A stretch of DNA of 64,000 nucleotides from an uncultured Chitinophagaceae bacterium (lineage in GTDB: Bacteria; Bacteroidota; Bacteroidia; Chitinophagales; Chitinophagaceae). The notes beneath the pieces are model-generated. The model was not told where the DNA came from. It saw only the letters and a list, made by a program, of their open reading frames with translations, and searched no databases. The stretch is from assembly GCA_903830285.1 (NCBI GenBank), contig CAIKTE010000121.1:1-64000 (forward strand). The letters run 5' to 3'. Shown here piece by piece: positions 8,405-16,531 of the stretch; position 1 is the stretch's first letter, and each line of letters begins with the position of its first letter. A program made the position numbers and the translations under genes.

Positions 8405-9283
8405 TTAATTTCGCTTATCTAATCCCCAAGTTAATTTAGTCCGGAGTGTTGAAAGAAAACTGTTTTCATTCAATCTGATGAGATTTACTGAAAATTTTTC
8501 TTTTTTAACTGCCAACTGAATATTGATATCAACAATTTCTCTTCTTGAATCCAGCACGCAAATAAATTGATCTGATCTTCCTTCCACTTCAAAAGAGATA
8601 ACACTGTCGTCTGCAACAACTATTGAACGTACATTCAAATTATGCGGAGCAACAGGAGTAATAACAAAACTGGATGATTCGGGAAATAATATCGGGCCAT
8701 TGCAACTCATATTATATCCGGTAGACCCTGTTGGTGTAGATACTACCAAACCATCGGCCCAATAAGTATTTAAAAATTCCCCATTCAGGTATGTATGTAT
8801 CTTGATCATCGGCGATGTGTCTCTTTTATGGATCGCAAATTCATTTAATGCAAAAGGCACATGACCAAATAAAGGCTGATTGGCATCTACATGTATCAAA
8901 CTTCTTTTATCTACAATAAATGTTCTGTTCACCAATGCATCCACAGCTACAGATAATTCGTTTCTGCTGATGCTTGCCAAAAAGCCAAGTCTTCCAAAGT
9001 TGATGCCTAAAATAGGAATATTGCTGTCTTTAACAATGGTTACGGCATCTAATATTGTTCCATCACCTCCAATGCCGATCAAACATTCAACATCTTCGTC
9101 CAGGTCCTCTGTTAATTGAAACGGTGTAAGCTGTTCTATCAAATGTTGAGGCAATGAGAATTGTTCCAGCAAAAGATGATAAATAAATACACCAATTTTA
9201 TGCATTGCCAGTTCTTCCAGCAAAGCTTGCAAAGAACTTCCCTGCTCTGCATCCAATCCTCTGCTATATATGGCTACTTTCAT
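8405..9283 (-). CDS. nadK: NAD kinase
   Basis: This enzyme phosphorylates NAD to NADP in the cytoplasm. The 292-residue protein has the GGDGT motif at residues 72-76 (Asp74 as general base), the ILGINFGRLGFLA segment, the conserved NEFAIHKRD region, the DGLVVSTPTGSTGYN motif and the late TPVAPHNLNVRSIVV stretch, all in the usual order for NAD/polyphosphate kinases. Length is normal for the family. It lies between the small Omp85 gene and the DUF6089 gene on the minus strand, a conserved neighbourhood in Bacteroidota. Confidence 0.96.
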   Translation of the reverse strand: MKVAIYSRGLDAEQGSSLQALLEELAMHKIGVFIYHLLLEQFSLPQHLIEQLTPFQLTEDLDEDVECLIGIGGDGTILDAVTIVKDSNIPILGINFGRLGFLASISRNELSVAVDALVNRTFIVDKRSLIHVDANQPLFGHVPFALNEFAIHKRDTSPMIKIHTYLNGEFLNTYWADGLVVSTPTGSTGYNMSCNGPILFPESSSFVITPVAPHNLNVRSIVVADDSVISFEVEGRSDQFICVLDSRREIVDINIQLAVKKEKFSVNLIRLNENSFLSTLRTKLTWGLDKRN

Positions 9284-9332
9284 TGTTCTGATTTTTTAGC
9301 GAATCATTAAAACCTGAATTACTGATATGATT

Positions 9333-10772
9333 TTAAAAGTCGCTATGGGCATGTAAATATAATCCATTCTCCCCTAGTTGGTTAAAGCTGTACTCGAAAC
9401 GAAAAACAAAATCGTAAAAAGAAACCACATCTAGTCCAACACCCCATGTGTGCATCAATTGATTATTGAACAGGTTGTTGTTAAATGTCGGGCTATAACT
9501 GTACCCCACATCACTGAAAGCTTTCATATAAACACTGAACGGGATCTTATCATGTGTTTTACTGTGGAAAGGTGTTTTATAAACGTACTTGAACAACTGG
9601 TGGTATAAAGTGAATTTTCCCAAAGCCCCTGCCATGCCATCCACTACATAGTATTCCATTCCTCTCAGTAAATAATAACCATATCCGAACAGGGGTTGAT
9701 TGATAAAATAATCGCTCGAAGGGAATTTGATACTGCCTGCTCCTTCAACATGAAAAAAAGTATTAGTCAGTATGGGCTTAGCATACAAAGCATGAAAACC
9801 AACCTGCCAAAGGTTTGTAATATTATCTAACCCTCTTTTATAAATAAAAGCTTCTCCGATCACCCCTTTCGTGGGATAACTATTATAGTCTGTATTATAG
9901 TATCTGAAAAAATAGCCGAAGTCGAGGTATTTGATGTTTGTTAAATGGTTGGGGTAATAAAGTGGATTCAATTTTAAAACCGTATCTGCAATAGATTCAT
10001 CGGTATAAGAGATTCGAAAAAAATGCCTTATTCTTTGATCCGGACGATAAGAATAAGTGAGATCATATCTTGTAATATCTCTTACATAATCGTTATCCAA
10101 TTTAAAGAATAGCTGTTTGTTATCCGTACTAGTTGCATAGTTTATTTCGTGCTGACGCGAATAAGTATATCCCACATTAAATCCCTGTGTCAATTTTTTA
10201 TCAATGAAGGGGAGATCGTAGCGTAAGGTTATCTGCTGACTATATCCACCTATCAACCAAATATTCAATTTGTCATTTTGCCCCGTGAAATTATTCTGCA
10301 TGAATTTGACTCCATAATTCACCCTGTCTAAACTTCTGTTTTCTTCTACCCACCATTGATTAAAGTTTCTGTCAACAAGCCTGAAATAGGGCAGCGGGAA
10401 AAAATACCAGCGTTCTTTTACATCGATATTTATATACACCACATTCCCTTTTTGCTGAGAAACATATACTGAATCATCTACAAATAGTCCTGTATTATAG
10501 ATCAGTTGCTTTGATTCTATTAATTTTTGAGCCAGATCACCGATTGAAATATTGTCTCCTTTTTTGAAGGTTGTTTCCCTGATAATAATATAAGCCTTCG
10601 TTTTCTTATTGCCTGTAACGATCACATCCGCAATGGTGATCATCTCGTCTTTTTTCGAAGGAAGCATATTTGAAACGAGAGGAATATTGATAGAATCACT
10701 TTTTTTGACAGATTGCGCCAAAACATGTTGCTGAAAATAAATACATAATAGAACAGCGCACCAATATCTCAT
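9333..10772 (-). CDS. Small Omp85/BamA-like outer-membrane protein with one POTRA domain
   Basis: The 479-residue protein has a signal peptide (residues 1-19, ending VLAQ), a single POTRA-like domain (about residues 45-115; IADVIVTGNKKTKAYIIIRE with a V-x-G-N-x-x-T turn, closing with VYINIDVKERW) and about 350 residues of alternating beta-strands ending in Phe, as outer-membrane barrels do. The family role is insertion or secretion of proteins or lipids through a 16-strand barrel. It is half the size of BamA and sits in the same cluster, so it may be a specialised partner or a TamA/PlpD-like translocator without its passenger. Substrate unknown. Confidence 0.82.
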   Translation of the reverse strand: MRYWCAVLLCIYFQQHVLAQSVKKSDSINIPLVSNMLPSKKDEMITIADVIVTGNKKTKAYIIIRETTFKKGDNISIGDLAQKLIESKQLIYNTGLFVDDSVYVSQQKGNVVYINIDVKERWYFFPLPYFRLVDRNFNQWWVEENRSLDRVNYGVKFMQNNFTGQNDKLNIWLIGGYSQQITLRYDLPFIDKKLTQGFNVGYTYSRQHEINYATSTDNKQLFFKLDNDYVRDITRYDLTYSYRPDQRIRHFFRISYTDESIADTVLKLNPLYYPNHLTNIKYLDFGYFFRYYNTDYNSYPTKGVIGEAFIYKRGLDNITNLWQVGFHALYAKPILTNTFFHVEGAGSIKFPSSDYFINQPLFGYGYYLLRGMEYYVVDGMAGALGKFTLYHQLFKYVYKTPFHSKTHDKIPFSVYMKAFSDVGYSYSPTFNNNLFNNQLMHTWGVGLDVVSFYDFVFRFEYSFNQLGENGLYLHAHSDF

Positions 10773-10903
10773 CTGTATAACCTGTTATTTAGTAAAAGTA
10801 AATGTAAGGGATTGATGGTAGAGGTATGTATTTGCGGTTAAAAATTAACAGCTTTCGATAATAAAGGGCAGCTATAAGCGCAGATTTCGGGCTGATTTTC
10901 GAA

Positions 10904-11566
10904 TCAAATATTTAAATACGAGATCAGATGATTATAGTTCTCTTTGAGCTCATTGGCATATTGTTCTTCACCAAAATAATAACGTATCTGATAATCGTAT
11001 CGCTGAAAAGTGGCCACAATATCACTCACTTCAATTTTATTCAGTTTAATGGTAACCAATAATAAGCCGGAATCAGTTTCAGACATGGTATTCAACTGCA
11101 TGATGCTGGCATCATTTGTTTCAACCAATCTGCTTATTTCACCGAATGAATAATTTCTTCTTTCCACTTCCAGAACGATGATCCCACCCGGTTCATCACT
11201 ACCGGTAAATCTTGCTGCTAATTTCAATAACTCTGTTGAAGGGATTACACCGATCAGTTCTGACTGTTCATTTACTACCGCAATTAATGAAAGATTGAAT
11301 TCTGAAGCCTGATGCAGTGCAGCAATAAAATGTTCACTGATTTTTATGCAGGCTTTTATCAGTAAAAATTCCAGTGAGGCTATAGTGTTATTTTCATCCG
11401 TGTCAAGCAGATCATCCTTACTCACCAGTCCGGCAAATTTTTCTTCACTCAATACGGGTAAATGCATCACTTCATATTCATCCATTAGCTGTAACGCAAG
11501 CGATACTTTATCAAATAAATTGATAGAGGGATAATTTGTTTGTATATGTTGCGATGCTAACATCAT
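10904..11566 (-). CDS. CBS-domain pair protein with C-terminal ACT-like region
   Basis: The 220-residue cytoplasmic protein has two CBS-like segments (about residues 10-60, with HLPVLSEEKFAGLVSKDDLL, and 75-130, with LIAVVNEQSELIGVIPSTELL) followed by a beta-alpha-beta-beta-alpha-beta region (about 135-220) that resembles an ACT domain. CBS pairs usually bind adenosyl compounds and ACT domains bind amino acids; the ligand here cannot be told. Genes of this type sit beside nadK in many Bacteroidota, which hints at a link to adenylate or NAD metabolism, but that is inference. The product starts with two Met codons; either is possible. Confidence 0.8.
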   Translation of the reverse strand: MMLASQHIQTNYPSINLFDKVSLALQLMDEYEVMHLPVLSEEKFAGLVSKDDLLDTDENNTIASLEFLLIKACIKISEHFIAALHQASEFNLSLIAVVNEQSELIGVIPSTELLKLAARFTGSDEPGGIIVLEVERRNYSFGEISRLVETNDASIMQLNTMSETDSGLLLVTIKLNKIEVSDIVATFQRYDYQIRYYFGEEQYANELKENYNHLISYLNI

Positions 11567-11596
11567 TTCCTTTCTGTTTTAAACAGACACCAAAAA

Positions 11597-12376
11597 CTAT
11601 GCAACAGTTGCAGCAGGCTTTCTCATTTTTGTAAGAAAACTATTTAATATCTCATTGAATTCGTGTGGCACTTCCATCATCGGCGCATGACCACATTTAT
11701 CAATAAAATACAGTTCACTGTTTGGTATCAATCTGTTGAACTCACGTCCAACAAAAGGAGGGGTAATGGTATCATTATTGCCCCAGATCAATAATGTAGG
11801 TTGTTTTACCTGATTCAATTCTTCTCCCAGATTGCTTCGAATGGCACTTTTAGCCAGTGAGATTACCTTGATCACCTTTATGCGGTTAATAGTTATTTCA
11901 AACACTTCATCCACTAATTCCTTGGTTGCCATAGCGGGATCATAGAAAGTAAGCGCCGTTTTCTTCTTGATGTATTCGTAATCGCCTCGTTTTGGATAAC
12001 TGTCGCCCATGCCGTTTTCAAAGAGCCCGGAACTCCCGGTCAAAATGAGTGATTTTATTTTTTCAGGATGTTTTAATACATGCACTAACGCAATATGCCC
12101 ACCGAGTGAATTACCTAAGAGATTGATATTTTCATACCCTCTTAATTCAATGAATTTCTGAACATGTTTTTCTAATCCACTTACTGTTGTATGAAAAATA
12201 TCTAGCTCAAATAAAGGCAATAGCGGAACTATCACTTTATTTGTTTTGCGAAAAAATTCGATAAGGTATTCGAAATTACTGAGTGCACCGAATAATCCAT
12301 GTAACAATAATAATGGTTCTCCTTCCCCTTCTTCCAGGAATCTAAACTTGTCTTGTTGTTTAATTTGATACTCCAT
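11597..12376 (-). CDS. Alpha/beta hydrolase
   Basis: The 259-residue protein has the full serine-hydrolase set: the oxyanion HG motif (LLLLHGLFG near residue 26), the nucleophile elbow GNSLGG with Ser90, the acid in GNNDTITPP (Asp202) and the base in DKCGHAPMMEVP (His230). The fold is that of esterases, lipases, C-C hydrolases and haloperoxidases; the substrate cannot be predicted. No signal peptide is seen, so it acts in the cytoplasm. It is conserved next to the CBS protein in Bacteroidota envelope clusters, and the two genes are separated by only 30 bp here. Confidence 0.88.
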   Translation of the reverse strand: MEYQIKQQDKFRFLEEGEGEPLLLLHGLFGALSNFEYLIEFFRKTNKVIVPLLPLFELDIFHTTVSGLEKHVQKFIELRGYENINLLGNSLGGHIALVHVLKHPEKIKSLILTGSSGLFENGMGDSYPKRGDYEYIKKKTALTFYDPAMATKELVDEVFEITINRIKVIKVISLAKSAIRSNLGEELNQVKQPTLLIWGNNDTITPPFVGREFNRLIPNSELYFIDKCGHAPMMEVPHEFNEILNSFLTKMRKPAATVA

Positions 12377-12529
12377 AATCTATTTCTTAAGCAAGCAGGT
12401 AAATCAGTGCTACAAATAAAAGCAAATTACTACTAAAAAAATCCAATTACAAGCAGATGTTAATTAAGATATAACACCATTGCCAATAAAGTTAATGCAT
12501 TTTATATAAATCAATCACTTGTAAAAGAC

Positions 12530-13066
12530 TTAACTGATGCTTTTTCCAACCGTTTCAAAAAAAGTTTCGAGCTGCAAAAACATATCTTTAAAAAACGGGA
12601 TGATCACTGCAAAACCGTTTACGATCGTGGGACCGAATGGCTCTGCAAATCCATATACTTTCGATTCGTGGATGGTTTCCTGTTTTAGTAAATGTATTTT
12701 ATCTGTATAAAAAAGTAGCACACTGAAAACGGTAATATAAATGACCATATACAACACAATTCCACCCAAACGATTGATCCAACCCATCAGCATAAACTCA
12801 GCAGTTTTCTGTAAAAAACCAGCCGCAAATCTGATGAGCAGAATAAAACCAAACATCACTAACAGAAATGATAAAAAAGGCAACCATTTCGCAGCCAAAT
12901 GAGTACTGTGATGCAGCCAGTCTGCCACTGCAGTTGATAATTTTAATGCAGCAGCTAGTGCAATGATCACCGCAAAAAAAGAGAATATCGCAACGATAAA
13001 ACCTCTGCTGTAACCTTTGATCACTGCCAGGATCATTAAAATGCAAAAGAATAAGTCTATAACCAT
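12530..13066 (-). CDS. CvpA family membrane protein
   Basis: The 178-residue protein has four predicted membrane helices (about residues 1-16, 22-45, 58-84 and 98-125) and the family start: a short helix, the KGYSRGFI turn after the first segment, then FSFFAVIIALAAAL. This is the CvpA family, whose E. coli member is needed for colicin V production and is tied to envelope homeostasis. The C-terminal 45 residues are soluble and amphipathic. It follows the YqeY-like gene by 35 bp on the same strand, so the two are probably co-transcribed. Confidence 0.85.
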   Translation of the reverse strand: MVIDLFFCILMILAVIKGYSRGFIVAIFSFFAVIIALAAALKLSTAVADWLHHSTHLAAKWLPFLSFLLVMFGFILLIRFAAGFLQKTAEFMLMGWINRLGGIVLYMVIYITVFSVLLFYTDKIHLLKQETIHESKVYGFAEPFGPTIVNGFAVIIPFFKDMFLQLETFFETVGKSIS

Positions 13067-13101
13067 TGAATAGCCTGGTTTGATTTTTAGTGATTAACCC
13101 C

Positions 13102-13554
13102 TTATTTGGCTAATAACTCTTTTACCATTGCAGATATTGCTTTGCCATCTGTTTTGCCCGCTAATTGTTTAGTAGCTGTTCCCATTACTTTACCCATGTC
13201 TGCAGGTGAAGAAGCCCCGGTTTCGGCAATGATCTTTGCTATGGCTTCTTTTAATTCAGCTTCGCTGAATTGTTTGGGAAGGAATTTTTCTATGATCGCG
13301 ATCTCTTCTCTTTCCTTTAAGGCAAGGTCTTCTCGATTTTGCTTTTCGAATATTTCAAGAGAATCTTTACGCTGTTTTACTAATTTCTGAAGCAATTTTA
13401 ATTCGCCTTCTTCACTGATCTGACCATTGGCGCCGGGTTCTGTTTTCATTTTGATAATTTCTGCTTTTACGGCACGTAATCCGCGTAGAGCTGCATCATC
13501 TTTTGCTTTCATAGCATCTTTCAAAAGCTCCATTATTTGTGTTTCAAGACTCAT
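13102..13554 (-). CDS. GatB/YqeY domain-containing protein
   Basis: The 150-residue protein matches the stand-alone YqeY family throughout: an N-terminal helical part (LKDAMKAKDDAALRGLRAVKAEI), the conserved QKLVKQRKDSLEIFEKQNREDLA segment as two shorter motifs, EIAIIEKFLPKQ, and the C-terminal DMGKVMGTATKQLAGKTDG. The C-terminal half is the tRNA-binding fold also found in GatB of the amidotransferase. The cellular role of free YqeY is not settled. It lies between gldC and the CvpA-like gene with gaps of 26 and 35 bp, so the three probably form an operon. Confidence 0.93.
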   Translation of the reverse strand: MSLETQIMELLKDAMKAKDDAALRGLRAVKAEIIKMKTEPGANGQISEEGELKLLQKLVKQRKDSLEIFEKQNREDLALKEREEIAIIEKFLPKQFSEAELKEAIAKIIAETGASSPADMGKVMGTATKQLAGKTDGKAISAMVKELLAK

Positions 13555-13580
13555 AATATAAATTTTATGTTGAGATTAAA

Positions 13581-13928
13581 TTATCCTTTGTTTTCTTTCA
13601 GTTGCAGTTCCTTGAATTTTGCATAGAAAGATTTTGCGAATGTTCTGATTTCATTCACTAAAATTTCATCGTGCGTTGCACGGTCATAAGAATCAGCCAT
13701 TCCCATGAATGCCTGATAATAAAAGTCAGCCATTTCATCTACCATCATTTCATTGGTCCAGAGGTCAACACGCAAAGCGCTTTTTTCAGCACCGTCCCAG
13801 AATGCCACCATCATCGCTTTTGCAGCCTGCATATTTTCTATGGTACTGTCGGATGCCGCCCAGTTAATTTTTTGCGGCACTTTATCCTTGTCTAAATGAA
13901 CATCAATTTTAATAGTTGAAGTATGCAT
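13581..13928 (-). CDS. gldC: Gliding motility protein GldC
   Basis: The 115-residue cytoplasmic protein matches GldC along its length: an N-terminal IKIDVHLDKDKVPQKINWAA region, ENMQAAKAMMVAFWDGAEKSALRVDLWT, then MMVDEMADFYYQAFMGMADSY. In Flavobacterium, GldC raises the efficiency of gliding but is not essential, and it occurs in non-gliding Bacteroidota too. It marks the lineage of this DNA. It is probably the first gene of a gldC-YqeY-CvpA unit, since a perfect TACATTTG box lies on the minus strand at 13961-13968. Confidence 0.9.
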   Translation of the reverse strand: MHTSTIKIDVHLDKDKVPQKINWAASDSTIENMQAAKAMMVAFWDGAEKSALRVDLWTNEMMVDEMADFYYQAFMGMADSYDRATHDEILVNEIRTFAKSFYAKFKELQLKENKG

Positions 13929-13960
13929 GTATCTTTTCTTTTTAATTTATTGTTGAATTG

Positions 13961-13968
13961 CAAATGTA
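13961..13968 (-). promoter_or_regulatory. Candidate -7 element for gldC
   Basis: On the minus strand this reads TACATTTG, a perfect fit to the Bacteroidota -7 consensus TAnnTTTG. A start about 4 bases further would give a ~29-nt leader to the gldC ATG. No TTG was seen at the ideal -33 spacing, so this rests on one box only. Confidence 0.4.
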
Positions 13969-13988
13969 AGATGAAAGAGTTACAGCTT

Positions 13989-15116
13989 TTAATTTCCTGC
14001 AAGTTCTGTGATCGTTTGCCAGAATAAATCTGCTGTCTTATCCCAACTGTATCTCCTTGCCTGTAGAACGCCAGCTTCAATTAATTTGTTGCGCAAAGAT
14101 TCATCCTTATATAATTGAAGCATTTGTGTTGCGATGGCATCAGCATTAATTGGATCGGCATACAATGCAGCTCCACCGCTAATTTCCGGCAAGCAGCTGG
14201 TATTGCTCGTGATGACCGGTATGCCACATTGCATGGCTTCGATAACCGGAACGCCAAAACCTTCAAACAAAGACGGAAATACTAAAGCATAAGCTGAAGC
14301 TGTGATATTAGCCAATTCTTCTTCAGGCAAATAATTTAACAATACCACATCATCCCGGTATTTATAGGTTTTCAATTTTTCAAGCACCATTTCGTATTGC
14401 CAGGCCAGTCTTCCCGCCACTAATAATTTCATATTGCTACGCTGCCATTTTTTGAACAATGAAAATGCTTTTAGTAAAGTGATCAAATTTTTACGGGGGT
14501 GAATGCCCCCTGTGAATAAAAAATATTCTTTTCCATCCGAATATTTTTCCTTTGTTATTTGCTTAGCAGAAATATCAATAGGTTGAAAAGTATTTTTAGC
14601 TGCGCTGAATATAACATTGATCTTTTCAGGTGCAATTTGATATTGCCATATGATATCATCCTTTGAAAATTCTGAAACAGTTACAACCTTCTTTGCTTTA
14701 TTCAGAAATTTTTTTGTGAATGCCCGGTAATAATACAAATGATGCTTGGGAATGAATTTCGGGAAATGTTTAAAAGCAAGATCATGCACTACCAGTATTT
14801 GCGGAACATAACTTGTTAAACTGCAAAAACCATAAGGTTGTATCAGGATATCCGGTTTAATAGATTTCAACGCTAACGGCAATTTTATATCGTACCAGTA
14901 CTTGAAAGAGAAAGCATGTCTTGCAGCCGGTTTAACAACAAAGGGTTTTATATTGGGTGAAAAAATAAATTGCTGATCAAAAGGTCTGTCGAATATAAAG
15001 ATGAATTCATGTTCGGGATATTTTTTTGCCAAGCGGATGAATATTTCCTGTACAAAATATCCATATCCTTCCAGACGATCTTTTTGTAAAAAAATTGTAT
15101 TTACAGCAATTTTCAT
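13989..15116 (-). CDS. Glycosyltransferase, GT4 family
   Basis: The 375-residue protein has the GT-B fold pattern of family 4 retaining glycosyltransferases: an N-terminal acceptor domain (KIAVNTIFLQKDRLEGYGYFV), a linker with VVTVSEFSKDDI, the donor-site TGGIHPRKNL near residue 205, and the EGFGVPVIEAMQCGIPV E-x7-E motif near residue 285. It probably adds a sugar to a lipid-linked or surface glycan, but neither donor nor acceptor can be told. I use ATG at 15116; the longer frame starts with TTG two codons earlier. A perfect TACATTTG box ends four bases before this ATG, so the mRNA may be leaderless. Confidence 0.92.
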   Translation of the reverse strand: MKIAVNTIFLQKDRLEGYGYFVQEIFIRLAKKYPEHEFIFIFDRPFDQQFIFSPNIKPFVVKPAARHAFSFKYWYDIKLPLALKSIKPDILIQPYGFCSLTSYVPQILVVHDLAFKHFPKFIPKHHLYYYRAFTKKFLNKAKKVVTVSEFSKDDIIWQYQIAPEKINVIFSAAKNTFQPIDISAKQITKEKYSDGKEYFLFTGGIHPRKNLITLLKAFSLFKKWQRSNMKLLVAGRLAWQYEMVLEKLKTYKYRDDVVLLNYLPEEELANITASAYALVFPSLFEGFGVPVIEAMQCGIPVITSNTSCLPEISGGAALYADPINADAIATQMLQLYKDESLRNKLIEAGVLQARRYSWDKTADLFWQTITELAGN

Positions 15117-15119
15117 AAG

Positions 15120-15127
15120 CAAATGTA
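15120..15127 (-). promoter_or_regulatory. Candidate -7 element directly abutting the GT4 start codon
   Basis: Minus-strand TACATTTG matches TAnnTTTG perfectly and spans -11 to -4 relative to the A of the ATG at 15116. If the element works at its usual distance, transcription starts at the start codon and the mRNA has no leader. Confidence 0.4.
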
Positions 15128-15180
15128 ATGCCGATTCTAAGAAATTTGTTTATCTTGTTATTATAAATTAATCTTATCCT

Positions 15181-16365
15181 ATGTCAAAGATCCGGATATC
15201 TTTATTTATAATCTATACCTACTGTGTTAGTTTAAATGCACAAGATTCATCTTTTATCAAATTAAATCATCTTCATTACAATCAACAAGACACATTAAGT
15301 TTTACCTGCCACTTGCAGAATTATAAAAATGACAATATCCATTTTGCCACGCTGCATGTATGGATTGAAGACATTGAAACAAATAGATCCTGGAAGTTCA
15401 GGTACCCGATTTTAAACGGAGAAAGCAACGGAAGTTTCATAATTGACTCATCTATTAGAAGCGGGAAATATGCATTTAATTTTCTGGTACAGAAAAGTTT
15501 TTTTGCATTAGATGGGCGGATAAGTAATTATACTATTTCTCAAAAAGAGATCAATTATATAATGTTGACCAAGGATGATCAATCTTATACCAATAATTTT
15601 TCTCCTGCTGCAGATGGTTCATTCAGATTAAAGGGTATCTTATTTCAAGATACTGCTGTTTTTGTTTTTTCACCTTCCTCAATAAATACAGAGAACACAC
15701 TTAATGTTGAGATCAAATCTACACTTGATGCTTATTTCTCTGCAGATAGTTCAACTACTAAAATGGTCATAATTGGCGAAGTGAATCAACCACAAACAAA
15801 TTCAAGTTCACAAAACATTATTCCTTCAAATGTTGACTATCAATTCAACTACAGTAAATTTTATAATAAAACGACTTTGCCTGATGTAATAGTAAAGGGG
15901 AAATCAAAAAAGAAAATTGAGCAATTTGATGATAAATATTCGAACGGGTTATTTAAAAATGGCAATGCCAGAATTTTTGATGGTTTAGAAAATGATCAGA
16001 TCGCAAGAAGTCAGAATTTTATTGAATTTTTGAAAGGGCGCATTGCCGGATTGAATATTCTACCCGACAGGGGCAAATATACGTTGATGTGGAGAGGTGC
16101 TAGTGATCTCAGACGTGTATCGAATGTTGATCTTTTTGTTGACGAGTTTCAAGTAGATCTAAGCAATTTTGATTTTAACTCAATCAGTTCTTCTGATATC
16201 GCGATGATCAAAATTTATCCTCCACCTGCTTTTTTATCGGCGGGTGGAAGCAAGGGTGCTATTGCTGTTTATACTAAACATGGTGACTATGAGATCGAGG
16301 CAAAAGGAAAATACAAATTCAAGGCATTTGGTTATTCCTCACCTGAAACCCTTTGGAAGAATTAA
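15181..16365 (+). CDS. Exported protein with orphan TonB-receptor plug domain
   Basis: The 394-residue protein has a signal peptide (about residues 1-20, ending LNAQ), an N-terminal beta-rich half (residues 25-210) resembling the macroglobulin-like repeats seen in Bacteroidota surface proteins (LHVWIEDIETNRSW, SGKYAFNFLVQ), and a C-terminal plug-like domain (about 270-375) with FLKGRIAGLNIL, a VDLFVDEFQVD strand and the closing SKGAIAVYTKHG typical of TonB-dependent receptor plugs. No barrel follows, so it cannot be a receptor alone. Such proteins are known in Bacteroidota but not functionally assigned. It is divergent from the GT4 gene. Confidence 0.75.
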   Translation: MSKIRISLFIIYTYCVSLNAQDSSFIKLNHLHYNQQDTLSFTCHLQNYKNDNIHFATLHVWIEDIETNRSWKFRYPILNGESNGSFIIDSSIRSGKYAFNFLVQKSFFALDGRISNYTISQKEINYIMLTKDDQSYTNNFSPAADGSFRLKGILFQDTAVFVFSPSSINTENTLNVEIKSTLDAYFSADSSTTKMVIIGEVNQPQTNSSSQNIIPSNVDYQFNYSKFYNKTTLPDVIVKGKSKKKIEQFDDKYSNGLFKNGNARIFDGLENDQIARSQNFIEFLKGRIAGLNILPDRGKYTLMWRGASDLRRVSNVDLFVDEFQVDLSNFDFNSISSSDIAMIKIYPPPAFLSAGGSKGAIAVYTKHGDYEIEAKGKYKFKAFGYSSPETLWKN

Positions 16366-16424
16366 TTGAAGACCATATTGTATACTCTATCGAAAACAAA
16401 AGGGATACTGATAGTATAAATGAA

Positions 16425-16459
16425 CCGGATCAACAAGATGTTGAACGCAATTGATCCGG
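16425..16459. repeat. Inverted repeat between convergent genes
   Basis: Perfect 9-bp arms CCGGATCAA (16425-16433) and TTGATCCGG (16451-16459) around a 17-nt loop, between the convergent plug-protein and DUF885 genes. It could form a hairpin in either transcript, but no T-run follows, so terminator function is uncertain. Confidence 0.45.
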
Positions 16460-16474
16460 CCCATAAAGTGATAG

Positions 16475-16500
16475 AGCATAAGTGTGCGACGCAATAATTG
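16475..16500 (+). repeat. Short dispersed repeat, copy 1 (GTGCGACGCAA core)
   Basis: This stretch matches, at about 19 of 24 positions and exactly over GTGCGACGCAA, a stretch on the minus strand at 56060-56084 between nuoL and nuoM. Both lie immediately downstream of a coding sequence, which suggests a dispersed intergenic repeat. Confidence 0.4.
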
Positions 16501-16531
16501 CTACCTATTTATTCTTTTGCTTAGCACAAAA

